A stretch of DNA of 64,000 bases from Hymenobacter edaphi (GTDB lineage Bacteria; Bacteroidota; Bacteroidia; Cytophagales; Hymenobacteraceae): the NCBI RefSeq assembly GCF_003258365.1, contig NZ_QHKM01000001.1:1736001-1800000 (forward strand). The letters are read 5' to 3'. The notes beneath the pieces were generated by a model. It was not told where the DNA came from, searched no databases, and saw nothing but the letters and a program-made list of their open reading frames with translations. Within the stretch, counting starts at the first letter, position 1; each line of letters starts with the position of its first letter. The translations under genes and the position numbers were made by a program. Of this stretch, positions 7,320-15,235 are shown piece by piece.

Positions 7320-10172
7320 TTACTTGCCGAAGCTGCGCACGTTGTAGCTGAAGCTCAGCATGAAGTAGCGGGTTAGCACCCGGCTGCGCACGTCTTCCAG
7401 GTAGGTATCGGTCACGTTGCGCACCACGCTGCGGTTTTGCCGGAGCAGGTCGTAGGCCTGCAGCTTCAGCTCCCCCTGCTTGTTGTTGAACAGCTGCCGG
7501 GCCAGCGCCACGTTCCAGAGGGCCACGCCCTGGTTGAAGCCCGCCGAGCGGCCGGCGTAGCGCGTCAGCCAGAGGTCGGAGCCGAGGGTGAAGCGGCCGG
7601 GCAGCTGGTAGAACACGTCGGCTTCCAGCTTCTGGCTCCAGTAGGCGGTGTTTTGCTGGGGCAGCAGGGAGTAGCGCGCGTCGAGGTAGGTCACGTTCAG
7701 GTCGAGGCCGAATTCCAGCTGGTCGTTGAAGGCCGTATTCACGCTCAGGCCCTGGCCCAGGCTCCAGTTGCGGGCTTGGTTCCACTGCTCGTTCACCAGG
7801 CTGCGGCCCTGGGTGAAGTTGCCGTTGGTGCTCAGGTTCACGTTCAGCTTGTGCCAGCCCAGGCGCTGCCCCAGCGACAGAAACCCGTTCAGCGTGCGGT
7901 AGCCGTCGGCGTTGACGGGCCGCGTGGTCTGCACGCCCTGGGCATCGAAGGCCGTCGAGGACACGATGCGGTCCTGCACCTGGGTGGCGCTGAGCAGGCC
8001 GAAGATGCTGCGGTTGCTGACGGCGTTGAACTGCTGGTAGGTGGCCGTGAGCGAGTGCAGGTACTCGGGGCGCAGCAGCGGGTTGCCGCGGCGCACGAAC
8101 AGCGGGTTGGAGTTGTCGGTCACGGGCTGCAGCTGGGTGGCCGAGGGCGCCTGCAGGCGGGTGCGGTAGTTCAGGCGCAGGGTGCGGCCGCGGCTGCCGT
8201 TCCAGCTGAACATGGCGTTGGGCAGCAGGGTCTGGTAGCGGCGCGTGAAAGCCGAGTCGCGGCTTTGGTTGTCGACGCCAAGGCGGGCCTGCTGCGCGTC
8301 GAGGCCGAGGGCGTAGCCGTAGCGCAGGCGGCGCGTCTGCCAGGTCAGGCCGGCGCGGTGGGTCCGGAACTGGCTGCGGAAGCGGTTGCTCAGCCCCGGG
8401 TTCAGCCGGTCGTAGGCGCCGGTGGCGTCGTTGTAGTCGGTGGCGTCGCGGCGGGCCTGGCTGCGCGAGTCCGAGGCGTTGTAGTGCAGCTCCAGCTTCT
8501 GCTGCAAACTCAGCGGCTCCACGTAGGCCAGGTTCAGCGCCTGGGTGCGGGCGGGGTAGTCCTGGGCAATGCGCTGGTCGAGGCGGGCGCGGCGGGCCGG
8601 GCCGTCGGGGCTGAAAAAGGTGTTGTCGGCGCGGTTGAAGGCGGTGCCGTCCTGGCTGTTGAGCACCGCGCTCAGGTTGGCCGAAAGCGTGCGGCCGGCC
8701 TTGGAAAATTTGCGCATCAGCAGCAGGTTCCCGTTGCCCCAGGCGCTGCCGGCCGTGGCCTCGTAGCGGCTCAGGCTCTGGTTGAGCCGCTGCGCGCCCC
8801 GGGCCGTCTGCTGCCCGACGTTGCGCCATTGATCAGTGCTTTGCCACCAGAGCGCCGGCGTGAAGCGCAGCGAGGTCAGCGAGTCGAGCTTGTAGTCGAG
8901 GCGCAGGTTCAGGCGCTGGCTCAGGGTGCGGTTGCGGGCCGCGGTCGATTGGTCGGTCAGCAGGGCGGGCGCGGCTTCCTCGCCGGCGAGGCGGCCGGTG
9001 GCGTTTTCGCGGCGGCTGACCTGCTCAGTGCGCACGGTGCTGCGCGCGGCCAGGTAGCTGGTGGCCACTTCGGCGCGCCGGCCCCAGGCGTCGCGGTAGT
9101 TCAGCCCGCCGGTCAGGCTTTCGGTAATGCTGCTGGGCTGGTTGTTGGCGGCGCCCGCGCTGCTGCCGCGGCCGCCCTGCATTATCATCGGCCCGCCGCT
9201 GCTGCCGGGGCCGCCCACCCCACCGAAGCCACCGGGCAGGCTGCTGCCCGCATTGGCGCCGGGGCCGCCGCTCAGGTCGGCGGCGGCGGGTGCGCCATTG
9301 TCCGAGAAGCCGAGCTGGTTGACGTTGTTGGCCTGCCCGATGGCCGAAATCTGCCGGCCGTTGTTGAAGCGGTTCAGGCCCAGCTGGGCGCGGTAGCGGC
9401 CATCGGTACCCAGGCCCAGGCCTTCGGTCCCAAACCAGCCCTTGCGCTTGTCGCGCTTGGTCACCAGGTTGATGGTTTTCTGCTGCTGCCCGTCGTCGAT
9501 GCCGCTGAACTGGGCCTGGTCGCCTTGCTGGTTGAACAGCTGCACCTGGTCGATGATGCCGGCGGGCAGGTTGCGGGTAGCCACCTTGGGGTCGTCGCCG
9601 AAGAAGGGCTTGCCGTCGACGAGCACGCGCTGCACCGGCTGGCCCTGGGCGCGGATGGTACCGTCGCGGTCGACCTGCACGCCGGGCAGCTTCCGGAGCA
9701 GCTGCTCCACCACGGCGTTGGGCTGGGTTTTAAAGGCGCGGGCGTTGAAGGCCACCGTGTCGCCCTGCACCGATACCGGGGCGCGCTCCTGCTCCACCAC
9801 CACTTCGCCGAGCGTGTGGCTGGCAGCCCGCAGGCGCAGGGTGCCCAGCGCGGCCGCGGGCGCGGCGGCCGTGAGCTGCAGCGGCACCAGGCGGCTGCGG
9901 TAGCCCAGGAAGGTCAGCAGCAGATAGTAGCGGCCCGGGGCCACGCCGCGCAGGGTGAAGCGCCCGTCGCCGTCGGTGATGGTGAAGCTCAGGTACGACG
10001 AGTCGCGGGCCGCGAGCAACGACACCGAGGCCTCGCGCAGCACCTTGCCGCTGGCGCTGTCGGCCACGGCGCCGTGAATCTGGCCGGCGGCCGGGCGCGG
10101 GGCAGCGGGTTGTTGGGCCCGGGCCATAGCCGCACCCAGGCAGAAGAGCAGAAAGAGTAGAACGTAGCGCAT
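7320..10172 (-). CDS. outer-membrane beta-barrel receptor with carboxypeptidase-regulatory-like domain
   Basis: 950 residues from the ATG at 10172; ten more in-frame residues upstream would precede the clear signal peptide RYVLLFLLFCLGAAMARAQ, so they are excluded. Domain order: a carboxypeptidase-regulatory-like fold at about residues 30-105, a TonB-plug-like region (LLRKLPGVQVDRDGTI, RVLVDGKPFFGDDPK), a Gly/Ser/Pro-rich segment near residue 320-345, and an outer-membrane barrel to the end. This is the receptor-like type commonly paired with GLPGLI proteins in Bacteroidota. Cargo is unknown; peptide or metal transport has been suggested for such pairs. The GLPGLI gene lies upstream on the same strand and is likely co-transcribed. 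Confidence 0.85.
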   Translation of the reverse strand: MRYVLLFLLFCLGAAMARAQQPAAPRPAAGQIHGAVADSASGKVLREASVSLLAARDSSYLSFTITDGDGRFTLRGVAPGRYYLLLTFLGYRSRLVPLQLTAAAPAAALGTLRLRAASHTLGEVVVEQERAPVSVQGDTVAFNARAFKTQPNAVVEQLLRKLPGVQVDRDGTIRAQGQPVQRVLVDGKPFFGDDPKVATRNLPAGIIDQVQLFNQQGDQAQFSGIDDGQQQKTINLVTKRDKRKGWFGTEGLGLGTDGRYRAQLGLNRFNNGRQISAIGQANNVNQLGFSDNGAPAAADLSGGPGANAGSSLPGGFGGVGGPGSSGGPMIMQGGRGSSAGAANNQPSSITESLTGGLNYRDAWGRRAEVATSYLAARSTVRTEQVSRRENATGRLAGEEAAPALLTDQSTAARNRTLSQRLNLRLDYKLDSLTSLRFTPALWWQSTDQWRNVGQQTARGAQRLNQSLSRYEATAGSAWGNGNLLLMRKFSKAGRTLSANLSAVLNSQDGTAFNRADNTFFSPDGPARRARLDQRIAQDYPARTQALNLAYVEPLSLQQKLELHYNASDSRSQARRDATDYNDATGAYDRLNPGLSNRFRSQFRTHRAGLTWQTRRLRYGYALGLDAQQARLGVDNQSRDSAFTRRYQTLLPNAMFSWNGSRGRTLRLNYRTRLQAPSATQLQPVTDNSNPLFVRRGNPLLRPEYLHSLTATYQQFNAVSNRSIFGLLSATQVQDRIVSSTAFDAQGVQTTRPVNADGYRTLNGFLSLGQRLGWHKLNVNLSTNGNFTQGRSLVNEQWNQARNWSLGQGLSVNTAFNDQLEFGLDLNVTYLDARYSLLPQQNTAYWSQKLEADVFYQLPGRFTLGSDLWLTRYAGRSAGFNQGVALWNVALARQLFNNKQGELKLQAYDLLRQNRSVVRNVTDTYLEDVRSRVLTRYFMLSFSYNVRSFGK

Positions 10173-10177
10173 AGGAG

Positions 10178-10219
10178 CCTCACCCCCCGGCCCCCTCTCC
10201 AAGGGGAGAGGGGGAGCCT
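10178..10219. repeat. solo end of the CCTCACCCC element family
   Basis: Starts CCTCACCCCCC and folds into a CCCCCTCTCC/GGAGAGGGGG hairpin. It matches one terminus of the longer elements at 42527-42690 and 54014-54158. It lies a few bases upstream of the receptor start codon, so it would be in the leader of that mRNA. Confidence 0.6.
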
Positions 10220-10320
10220 GACGATGGCGTAGGGAGAATTGCGTCAGGGGTTGTGCTTGATGGGTTGGGCGCAGGAAGATTTGGCGCCGTTGGGGCCCGT
10301 GAATCGGGAAGCAGCGCCAG

Positions 10321-10396
10321 GCTGAGCTCCGCGAAGCATGACGCTGCTTCGTCAGACAGAAACTACTATCTGTAGAGATGCTTCGCGGAGCTCAGC
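10321..10396. repeat. inverted repeat with 19-bp perfect arms
   Basis: Arms 10321-10339 and 10378-10396 (GCTGAGCTCCGCGAAGCAT and its complement) are perfect. A shorter ACAG/CTGT hairpin lies in the loop. Same family as the 38-bp-arm element at 57171-57259. It separates the GLPGLI gene from the receptor gene. Confidence 0.8.
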
Positions 10397-10443
10397 ATGC
10401 CCGTTCAAAAGGCATTGTCACCTTCCGCAGAGCCCAACTGAGC

Positions 10444-11268
10444 TTAGTTGCGGCCGCCGAAGTTTTCCATGGCGCGCTGGCGGAAGTCGGCGCGGGCTTT
10501 GTCGCGCAGGTCCTTCAGCTCCTCCGGCGACACTTTTTGGGCCCGGGCGCCGGGGCGCACGTCGGCTTCAGCCACGGCGGCTTTCAGGTCGACTTTGCTG
10601 GCCCGGAACTGCTCGTTGGCGCCTTCCACGGCCAGCACCACGCCCTTGTCGGGCGTCAGCTCGCGGATGGGCGAGTAGGTAAAGGGCAGCTCGGTGGTGA
10701 CCCACACGGTGTAGGTTTCCTTGCGGAAGGGCACCGTGGCCTTGCGGCAGGTGTAGCCGGCAATTTTCTTGGTTTGCTCGGTCAACTGCCAGCCTTCGGT
10801 TTTGCTGATGGGCGCATCGGCGCGGTACTCGCTGGCTTTGTCGTCCTTTTTCACCGTCAGCACGGTGGCGGCGGTGCGGTCCTTGAGGTTCAGATAAGTG
10901 CTTTCCTCAAAGGGCCGGCCGAGGTTGGTGGTCTGCGGGGCGCGGCCGCCGCCGGCGCCCCCCGGGCCGCCGGGCCCGTCGACGGTGCGAATCATCAGGC
11001 CGCCGCCTTCCTGGGTTTCCTTGGCGTAGTCGCCGGCGAAGCTCAGCGTCTGGGCGAAGGTGCGCACGTCGGGAATGTCGGCGGGGAAGTCGGGGGAGCC
11101 GGGGCGCAGCTCCTGGCCATTGATGACCACGCGCAGCTGGCTGGGGTCGATGCGGCGGGAGGCTTCGTAGCTGATGCGGCCGGCCGACTGGGCGCGCAGG
11201 TGCTGAAAGGCGCTCAGGCCGGTGACGAGCAGCAGGGCGAGGAAGAGGATGGTGAGCAGGGCTTTCAT
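10444..11268 (-). CDS. GLPGLI-family exported protein
   Basis: 274 residues with an N-terminal signal (KALLTILFLALLLVTGLSA). Features of GLPGLI proteins are the early RISYEASRRID segment, the LSFAGDYAKE strand, KTEGWQLTEQTKKIAGYTCRKA, and VWVTTELPFTYSPIRELTPDKGVVLAV at the place of the signature motif. The signature itself is degenerate, so this is a divergent member. Such proteins are periplasmic or surface-associated and often sit beside an outer-membrane receptor, as here. The gene is divergent from the histidine kinase across a region holding four phased direct repeats, which suggests control by the neighbouring two-component system. Confidence 0.75.
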   Translation of the reverse strand: MKALLTILFLALLLVTGLSAFQHLRAQSAGRISYEASRRIDPSQLRVVINGQELRPGSPDFPADIPDVRTFAQTLSFAGDYAKETQEGGGLMIRTVDGPGGPGGAGGGRAPQTTNLGRPFEESTYLNLKDRTAATVLTVKKDDKASEYRADAPISKTEGWQLTEQTKKIAGYTCRKATVPFRKETYTVWVTTELPFTYSPIRELTPDKGVVLAVEGANEQFRASKVDLKAAVAEADVRPGARAQKVSPEELKDLRDKARADFRQRAMENFGGRN

Positions 11269-11319
11269 GGCGGGCAGTGGTTGCAGTGAGTTGACGCTTG
11301 CAAAGCACCGGCATCGGCC

Positions 11320-11356
11320 TGTAAAGCACTGTTATCTTGTGTTAAAGAGTGTTAAC
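11320..11356. promoter_or_regulatory. four 10-bp-phased TGTWA direct repeats
   Basis: TGTAAAG at 11320, TGTTATC at 11330, TGTTAAA at 11340 and TGTTAAC at 11350 repeat at exactly 10 bp, one helical turn. OmpR-type regulators bind tandem direct repeats of this spacing. The array lies between the divergent GLPGLI and kinase genes, so it is a likely site for the regulator encoded at 13051. Confidence 0.65.
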
Positions 11357-11383
11357 GCCGCCGCCCCGGCCCGGCCGGGGTCG

Positions 11384-11391
11384 TATTTTCG
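11384..11391 (+). promoter_or_regulatory. putative -7 box of the histidine kinase gene
   Basis: TATTTTCG resembles the Bacteroidota -7 consensus TAnnTTTG, 26 bases before the start codon and about 28 bases after the phased repeats. Experimental start site unknown. Confidence 0.4.
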
Positions 11392-11417
11392 CCGGGCACT
11401 TCCCTCCCACTCCGCCC

Positions 11418-12854
11418 ATGAAACGCCGCATCCGCACCATCTTCTGGCTTCTGGCGGCCTGCATCCTGGGCATCAACGGCTTCCAGGCCTACTGGCTCTA
11501 CACCACCTACCAGCTCAGCCGCACGCAGTTTGAGCGCACCACCACCGAAGCCCTGCAGGCCGTGGTATTCCGGCAGCAGGCGGCGCAGCTGCAGCAGCAG
11601 TTTGCCCGCGCCGGGCTGACGCAGTTTCAGCTCCGCATCAACGACGCCAGCATGTCGGTGCGGGCCGCGACGCCCAAGACCGGCGCCAACCGCGTCATCG
11701 TGCTGTCTGGCGCGGCGGATACGGCCGCGCCGGTGCCGCGCCTGGAGCGCATCATCGTGCGTAACCACCACCGGGATTCCGCCGCCGGCGCCCGGCGGCT
11801 CGGGGTGCTGCGCGCCGCAGCCGCCACGCCGCCCGAAGTAAACCTGCGCCAGCTCGGGCGCGACTACCGCGCCGAGCTGCGCCGCCGCGACACCGAAGCC
11901 GATTTCGTGCTCGACACCGTGAGCCTGCTGCGCCCCACCGCGGGCCGGGGCCCGGTGCTCGACGTGCCGGCCACCCACTCGCTGCGCACCAGGCCGGTGC
12001 CGCTCGGCGCGCTGAACGTGGGCGGCGGCTGGCAGGTGCAGGCCGGGCTGCGGCCCCCCACCTTCTACCTGCTGCGCCGCATGGGCGGGCTGCTGGCCGG
12101 CTCGGTGCTGCTGCTGGGCCTCACCACCGGCTGCTTCGCCCTGATGCTGAACACAATTCTGCGCCAGAAAAAGCTGGCCGACGTGAAAAACGACTTCATC
12201 AACAACATGACCCACGAGCTGAAAACGCCGCTGGCCACGGTGTCGGCCGCCGTGGAGGCCATGCAGCACTTCGGCGCGCTCAACGACCCGCAGAAAACCC
12301 AGACCTACCTGAGCATTTCGCAGGGCGAGCTGCAGCGGCTGTCGGACCTAGTGGAGAAGGTGCTCCACATTGCCGTGGAAGAGCGGCAGGCCCTGCAGCT
12401 CCATCTGGAGCCGGTGCACCCCGCCGCGCTGGTGCAGGAGCTGGTGCAGCGCCAGCAGCTGAAGGCCCCCAAGCCGGTGCAGTTTCAGGTCGACATCGAG
12501 CCCGCGGACGTGGTGCCGCTCGACGCGCTGCACCTGGGCAACGTCATCAACAACCTTATCGACAACGCCATCAAGTACTCCCGCGAGCAGGTGACCATCC
12601 GCCTGCGCGGCCGCCGCGACGAAACCGGCTGGCGCCTCACCGTGCAGGACGACGGCATCGGCATCCCGAAAAGCTACCAGGAGGCCATCTTCGACCGGTT
12701 TTTCCGCGTGCCCACCGGCAACCTGCACCCCGTCAAAGGTTTCGGCCTGGGCCTCTACTACGTGCGCCAGGTGGTGGAGCGCCACGGCGGCCACATCGCC
12801 GTGCGCAGCGAGCCAAACCGCGGCAGCGAGTTTTCGTTGTGGCTGCCGGTTTGA
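11418..12854 (+). CDS. sensor histidine kinase
   Basis: 478 residues from the ATG at 11418, where the membrane helix begins; the longer in-frame N-terminus is Pro/Arg-rich and unlikely. Two membrane helices (about residues 7-28 and 225-247) enclose a periplasmic sensor of about 195 residues with no recognised fold. The cytoplasmic part has an H-box, MTHELKTPLATV, with phospho-acceptor His266. It is followed by an ATPase domain with N-box NVINNLIDNAIKYS, G1 box DDGIGIP and G2 box GFGLGLYYV. It is complete and should be active. Its partner regulator follows on the same strand, separated by a repeat element. Confidence 0.93.
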   Translation: MKRRIRTIFWLLAACILGINGFQAYWLYTTYQLSRTQFERTTTEALQAVVFRQQAAQLQQQFARAGLTQFQLRINDASMSVRAATPKTGANRVIVLSGAADTAAPVPRLERIIVRNHHRDSAAGARRLGVLRAAAATPPEVNLRQLGRDYRAELRRRDTEADFVLDTVSLLRPTAGRGPVLDVPATHSLRTRPVPLGALNVGGGWQVQAGLRPPTFYLLRRMGGLLAGSVLLLGLTTGCFALMLNTILRQKKLADVKNDFINNMTHELKTPLATVSAAVEAMQHFGALNDPQKTQTYLSISQGELQRLSDLVEKVLHIAVEERQALQLHLEPVHPAALVQELVQRQQLKAPKPVQFQVDIEPADVVPLDALHLGNVINNLIDNAIKYSREQVTIRLRGRRDETGWRLTVQDDGIGIPKSYQEAIFDRFFRVPTGNLHPVKGFGLGLYYVRQVVERHGGHIAVRSEPNRGSEFSLWLPV

Positions 12855-12873
12855 GACAGAAAATACGATTGCA

Positions 12874-13029
12874 CGTCATTCCGAGCGAAGTCGAAGAATC
12901 TCGCGTGCTGATGCGAGATACTAATTTCAACGAATCAGTGGATGCTTCGGCTGCGCGGACGCCAGAAGGAGCATGACAATACTCTTGGCCGTCACCACGC
13001 GAGATTCCTCGGCCTTGCTCGAAATGACG
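12874..13029. repeat. composite inverted repeat inside the two-component operon
   Basis: Begins CGTCATTCCGAGCGAAG and ends with an imperfect complement, AATGACG. Inside is a second motif (GGATGCTTCGGCTGCGCGG) shared with the element at 60944-61140. It fills the gap between the kinase stop and the regulator start. Confidence 0.7.
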
Positions 13030-13050
13030 TGCAAATCCCCAAACAGCCAT

Positions 13051-13725
13051 ATGCCCTCCATCCTCCTCATCGAAGACGAGCCCGCCCTGGGCATGATTGT
13101 GAAAGACAGCCTGGAGGTGCGTGGCTTCGCGGTGCGCTACGCGGCCGACGGGCAGGAGGGGCTGGAGCTGTTTCGGCAGCAGTGCCCCGACATTGTGGTG
13201 GCCGACGTGATGATGCCCCGGCTCGACGGCTTTTCGCTGGCCGAAATCATCCGGCGCGAGAATCCCGGGGTGCCCATCATCTTCCTCACGGCCCGCTCGC
13301 AGCCCGCCGACGTGGTGCGCGGCTTCGAGCTCGGCGGCTCCGACTACCTGAAGAAACCCTTCAGCATGGACGAGCTGATTGTGCGCATCCGGGCGCGGCT
13401 GGGGGCGGCCGCGGCCACCCCGGCGCCCGCGGGCGTGCTGACGCTGGGCCAGTACCAGTTCGACCACCCCAAGCAGCGCCTGCACCGGCAGGGCCAGGAA
13501 GAGCAGCTTACCCACCGCGAAGCCGAGCTGCTCAAGCGCCTTTACGACCAGCGCAACCAGGTGCTGGAGCGCACCACCGTGCTGCGCGAGCTGTGGGGCG
13601 ACGACAACTTTTTCAACGGCCGCAGCCTCGACGTGTTCATCACCCGCCTGCGCCGCTACCTCAAGGACGACCCGCAGGTGCAGATTGTGAACGTGCGCGG
13701 CATCGGCTACAAGCTGATGCTGTAA
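13051..13725 (+). CDS. OmpR-family response regulator
   Basis: 224 residues from the ATG at 13051. The receiver domain has the acidic pair Glu8-Asp9, phospho-acceptor Asp52 (VVADVMMPRLDG), Thr80 and Lys102 (DYLKKPF). The C-terminal winged helix carries LTHREAELLKRLY, RSLDVFITRLRRYL and the final VRGIGYKL motif. An in-frame upstream extension to 12973 comes from the repeat element and is rejected. It should be phosphorylated by the kinase encoded at 11418 and bind direct repeats; the phased TGTWA array upstream of the kinase is the natural candidate target. Confidence 0.93.
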   Translation: MPSILLIEDEPALGMIVKDSLEVRGFAVRYAADGQEGLELFRQQCPDIVVADVMMPRLDGFSLAEIIRRENPGVPIIFLTARSQPADVVRGFELGGSDYLKKPFSMDELIVRIRARLGAAAATPAPAGVLTLGQYQFDHPKQRLHRQGQEEQLTHREAELLKRLYDQRNQVLERTTVLRELWGDDNFFNGRSLDVFITRLRRYLKDDPQVQIVNVRGIGYKLML

Positions 13726-13787
13726 CGGCCGGCCCGCGGCTCGCGCTGCGGGGTTCCGCCGCCCGTTTTCGGTCCGACGACTTCCCG

Positions 13788-13820
13788 AGCCGCTTTGCCG
13801 TATTGGCAAAGCGGCTTTTT
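13788..13820 (+). terminator. rho-independent terminator after the response regulator
   Basis: Perfect 12-bp stem AGCCGCTTTGCC/GGCAAAGCGGCT with a 5-base loop and a T run. It ends the two-component transcript 63 bases after the stop codon. Confidence 0.9.
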
Positions 13821-13997
13821 CATTTTGGCAATTACCATGGCCTGACACGACCACATACAAACGATTGTCATTTGACCATCAGGCAATTACCACCCAATTT
13901 AATTCCTCGCGTCCCTTCGGCTCGCAATTTGGCATTCCGAATCGACACCATCTGCCGCGCCTGACCAAATCGGTTTCCCGCGCTGCCTTTTCCTTCG

Positions 13998-15086
13998 ATG
14001 AAAGCACTGCTGCTTGTCGCCCTGACGGCGACGCTGGCCGTTCCGGCCGCCGCCCAGACGCCCGCCGATTCCGCCGCCCCGCGCCCGCTCACCGTCTACG
14101 GCTTCGTCGACGGCTACTACGGCTACGACTTCACGGGCCGCAGCCAGACGCGCCCGGCTTTTCTCTATGCCCACCACCGCGCCAACGAGTTTGCCCTCAA
14201 CAACGCCGTGCTCGGCGCCCGCTACGACGACGGGCGGGTGCGCGGGGCCCTGGGCCTGCACGCGGGCACCTACGTGGAGGCCAACTACGCCAATGAGCCC
14301 GCCGCCCTGCGCCCCGTCTACGAAGCCTACGCGGGCTTCCGGCCCTTCGCCAAGGCCTGGCTCGACGTGGGCATTTTTCCCTCGCACCTCGGGTTTGAGT
14401 CAGCGCTGAGCAAGGACAACTGGACGCTGACGCGCTCCATCATGGCCGAAAACTCGCCCTACTACGAGGCCGGCGCCCGCCTCAGCTACGAGGCCTCGCC
14501 GAAGCTGACGGTGACCGGGCTGGTGCTCAACGGCTGGCAGAACCTGCGCGACACCAACCGCGCCAAGGCCCTGGGCACCCAGCTGCAGTGGAAGCCCACG
14601 GCCAAGCTGCTCGTCAACAGCAGCACCTTCTACGGCAACGAGCAGCCCCGGGACTCCACCCGCCGCCGGCGCTTCTTCCACGACTTCTACCTCAGCTACG
14701 CCGCCACCGACCGGCTCAGCCTGGCCGCCGTGTTCGACGTGGGTGCCCAGCAACGCCCGGCGAGCCAGCGCGGCGCCGATACCTGGCACGCCGGCGCGGC
14801 CCTGCTGCGCTACCAGCTCACCGATAAATGGGCCGCCGCCGCCCGCTACGAGTACTACCGGGCCCGGCGCGGCGTCATCATCCGCAGCATCTCCCCCGCC
14901 CCGGCCGATGCGGACTTCAACCTCGGCGGGGCCTCGCTGAACCTCGACTACGCGCCCACCGCTCACGTGCTGGTGCGCGTGGAGGGCCGGGCCCTGCGCA
15001 GCCGCCAAGCGCCCTTCCGGACCGATGCGGACCGCCCCACCACCCGCTACGCCAACGTGACGAGCAGCGTGGCGCTGAGCTTCTGA
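13998..15086 (+). CDS. outer-membrane porin, BBP2/OmpL-like
   Basis: 362 residues: signal peptide KALLLVALTATLAVPAAAQ, then a repeat-poor beta-barrel rich in Tyr, Gly and Arg. The YGFVDGYYGYDF start, the NNAVLGARYDDGRVRGALGLHAGTYVEANYA pattern and a terminal aromatic residue (SSVALSF) fit the putative beta-barrel porin-2 family. Probably a general or sugar-permeable outer-membrane pore. It lies between the two-component terminator and the GH2 gene. Substrate is not readable from the sequence. Confidence 0.7.
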   Translation: MKALLLVALTATLAVPAAAQTPADSAAPRPLTVYGFVDGYYGYDFTGRSQTRPAFLYAHHRANEFALNNAVLGARYDDGRVRGALGLHAGTYVEANYANEPAALRPVYEAYAGFRPFAKAWLDVGIFPSHLGFESALSKDNWTLTRSIMAENSPYYEAGARLSYEASPKLTVTGLVLNGWQNLRDTNRAKALGTQLQWKPTAKLLVNSSTFYGNEQPRDSTRRRRFFHDFYLSYAATDRLSLAAVFDVGAQQRPASQRGADTWHAGAALLRYQLTDKWAAAARYEYYRARRGVIIRSISPAPADADFNLGGASLNLDYAPTAHVLVRVEGRALRSRQAPFRTDADRPTTRYANVTSSVALSF

Positions 15087-15235
15087 GAAGTTAGGAGTGG
15101 ATAGCGTTGTGGGACTTGGGTTGCGGATTTGCACGACATTCTACCTCCTGGCTCCTTCCACAAGCAGGAAGCTACAGGTCGCCGGCGCGGCGGGCGTTGG
15201 CTATGTTAGGCGCGCCAACCCACTTCCCGCCCCGC

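Noticed and set aside
7437-10160. Very long open frame on the strand opposite the outer-membrane receptor gene
   Set aside because: GC-rich codon bias of the real gene keeps the opposite frame open; the translation is low in complexity and has no domain pattern.
12973-13050. N-terminal extension of the response regulator
   Set aside because: It is encoded by the repeat element and precedes the normal receiver-domain start at 13051.
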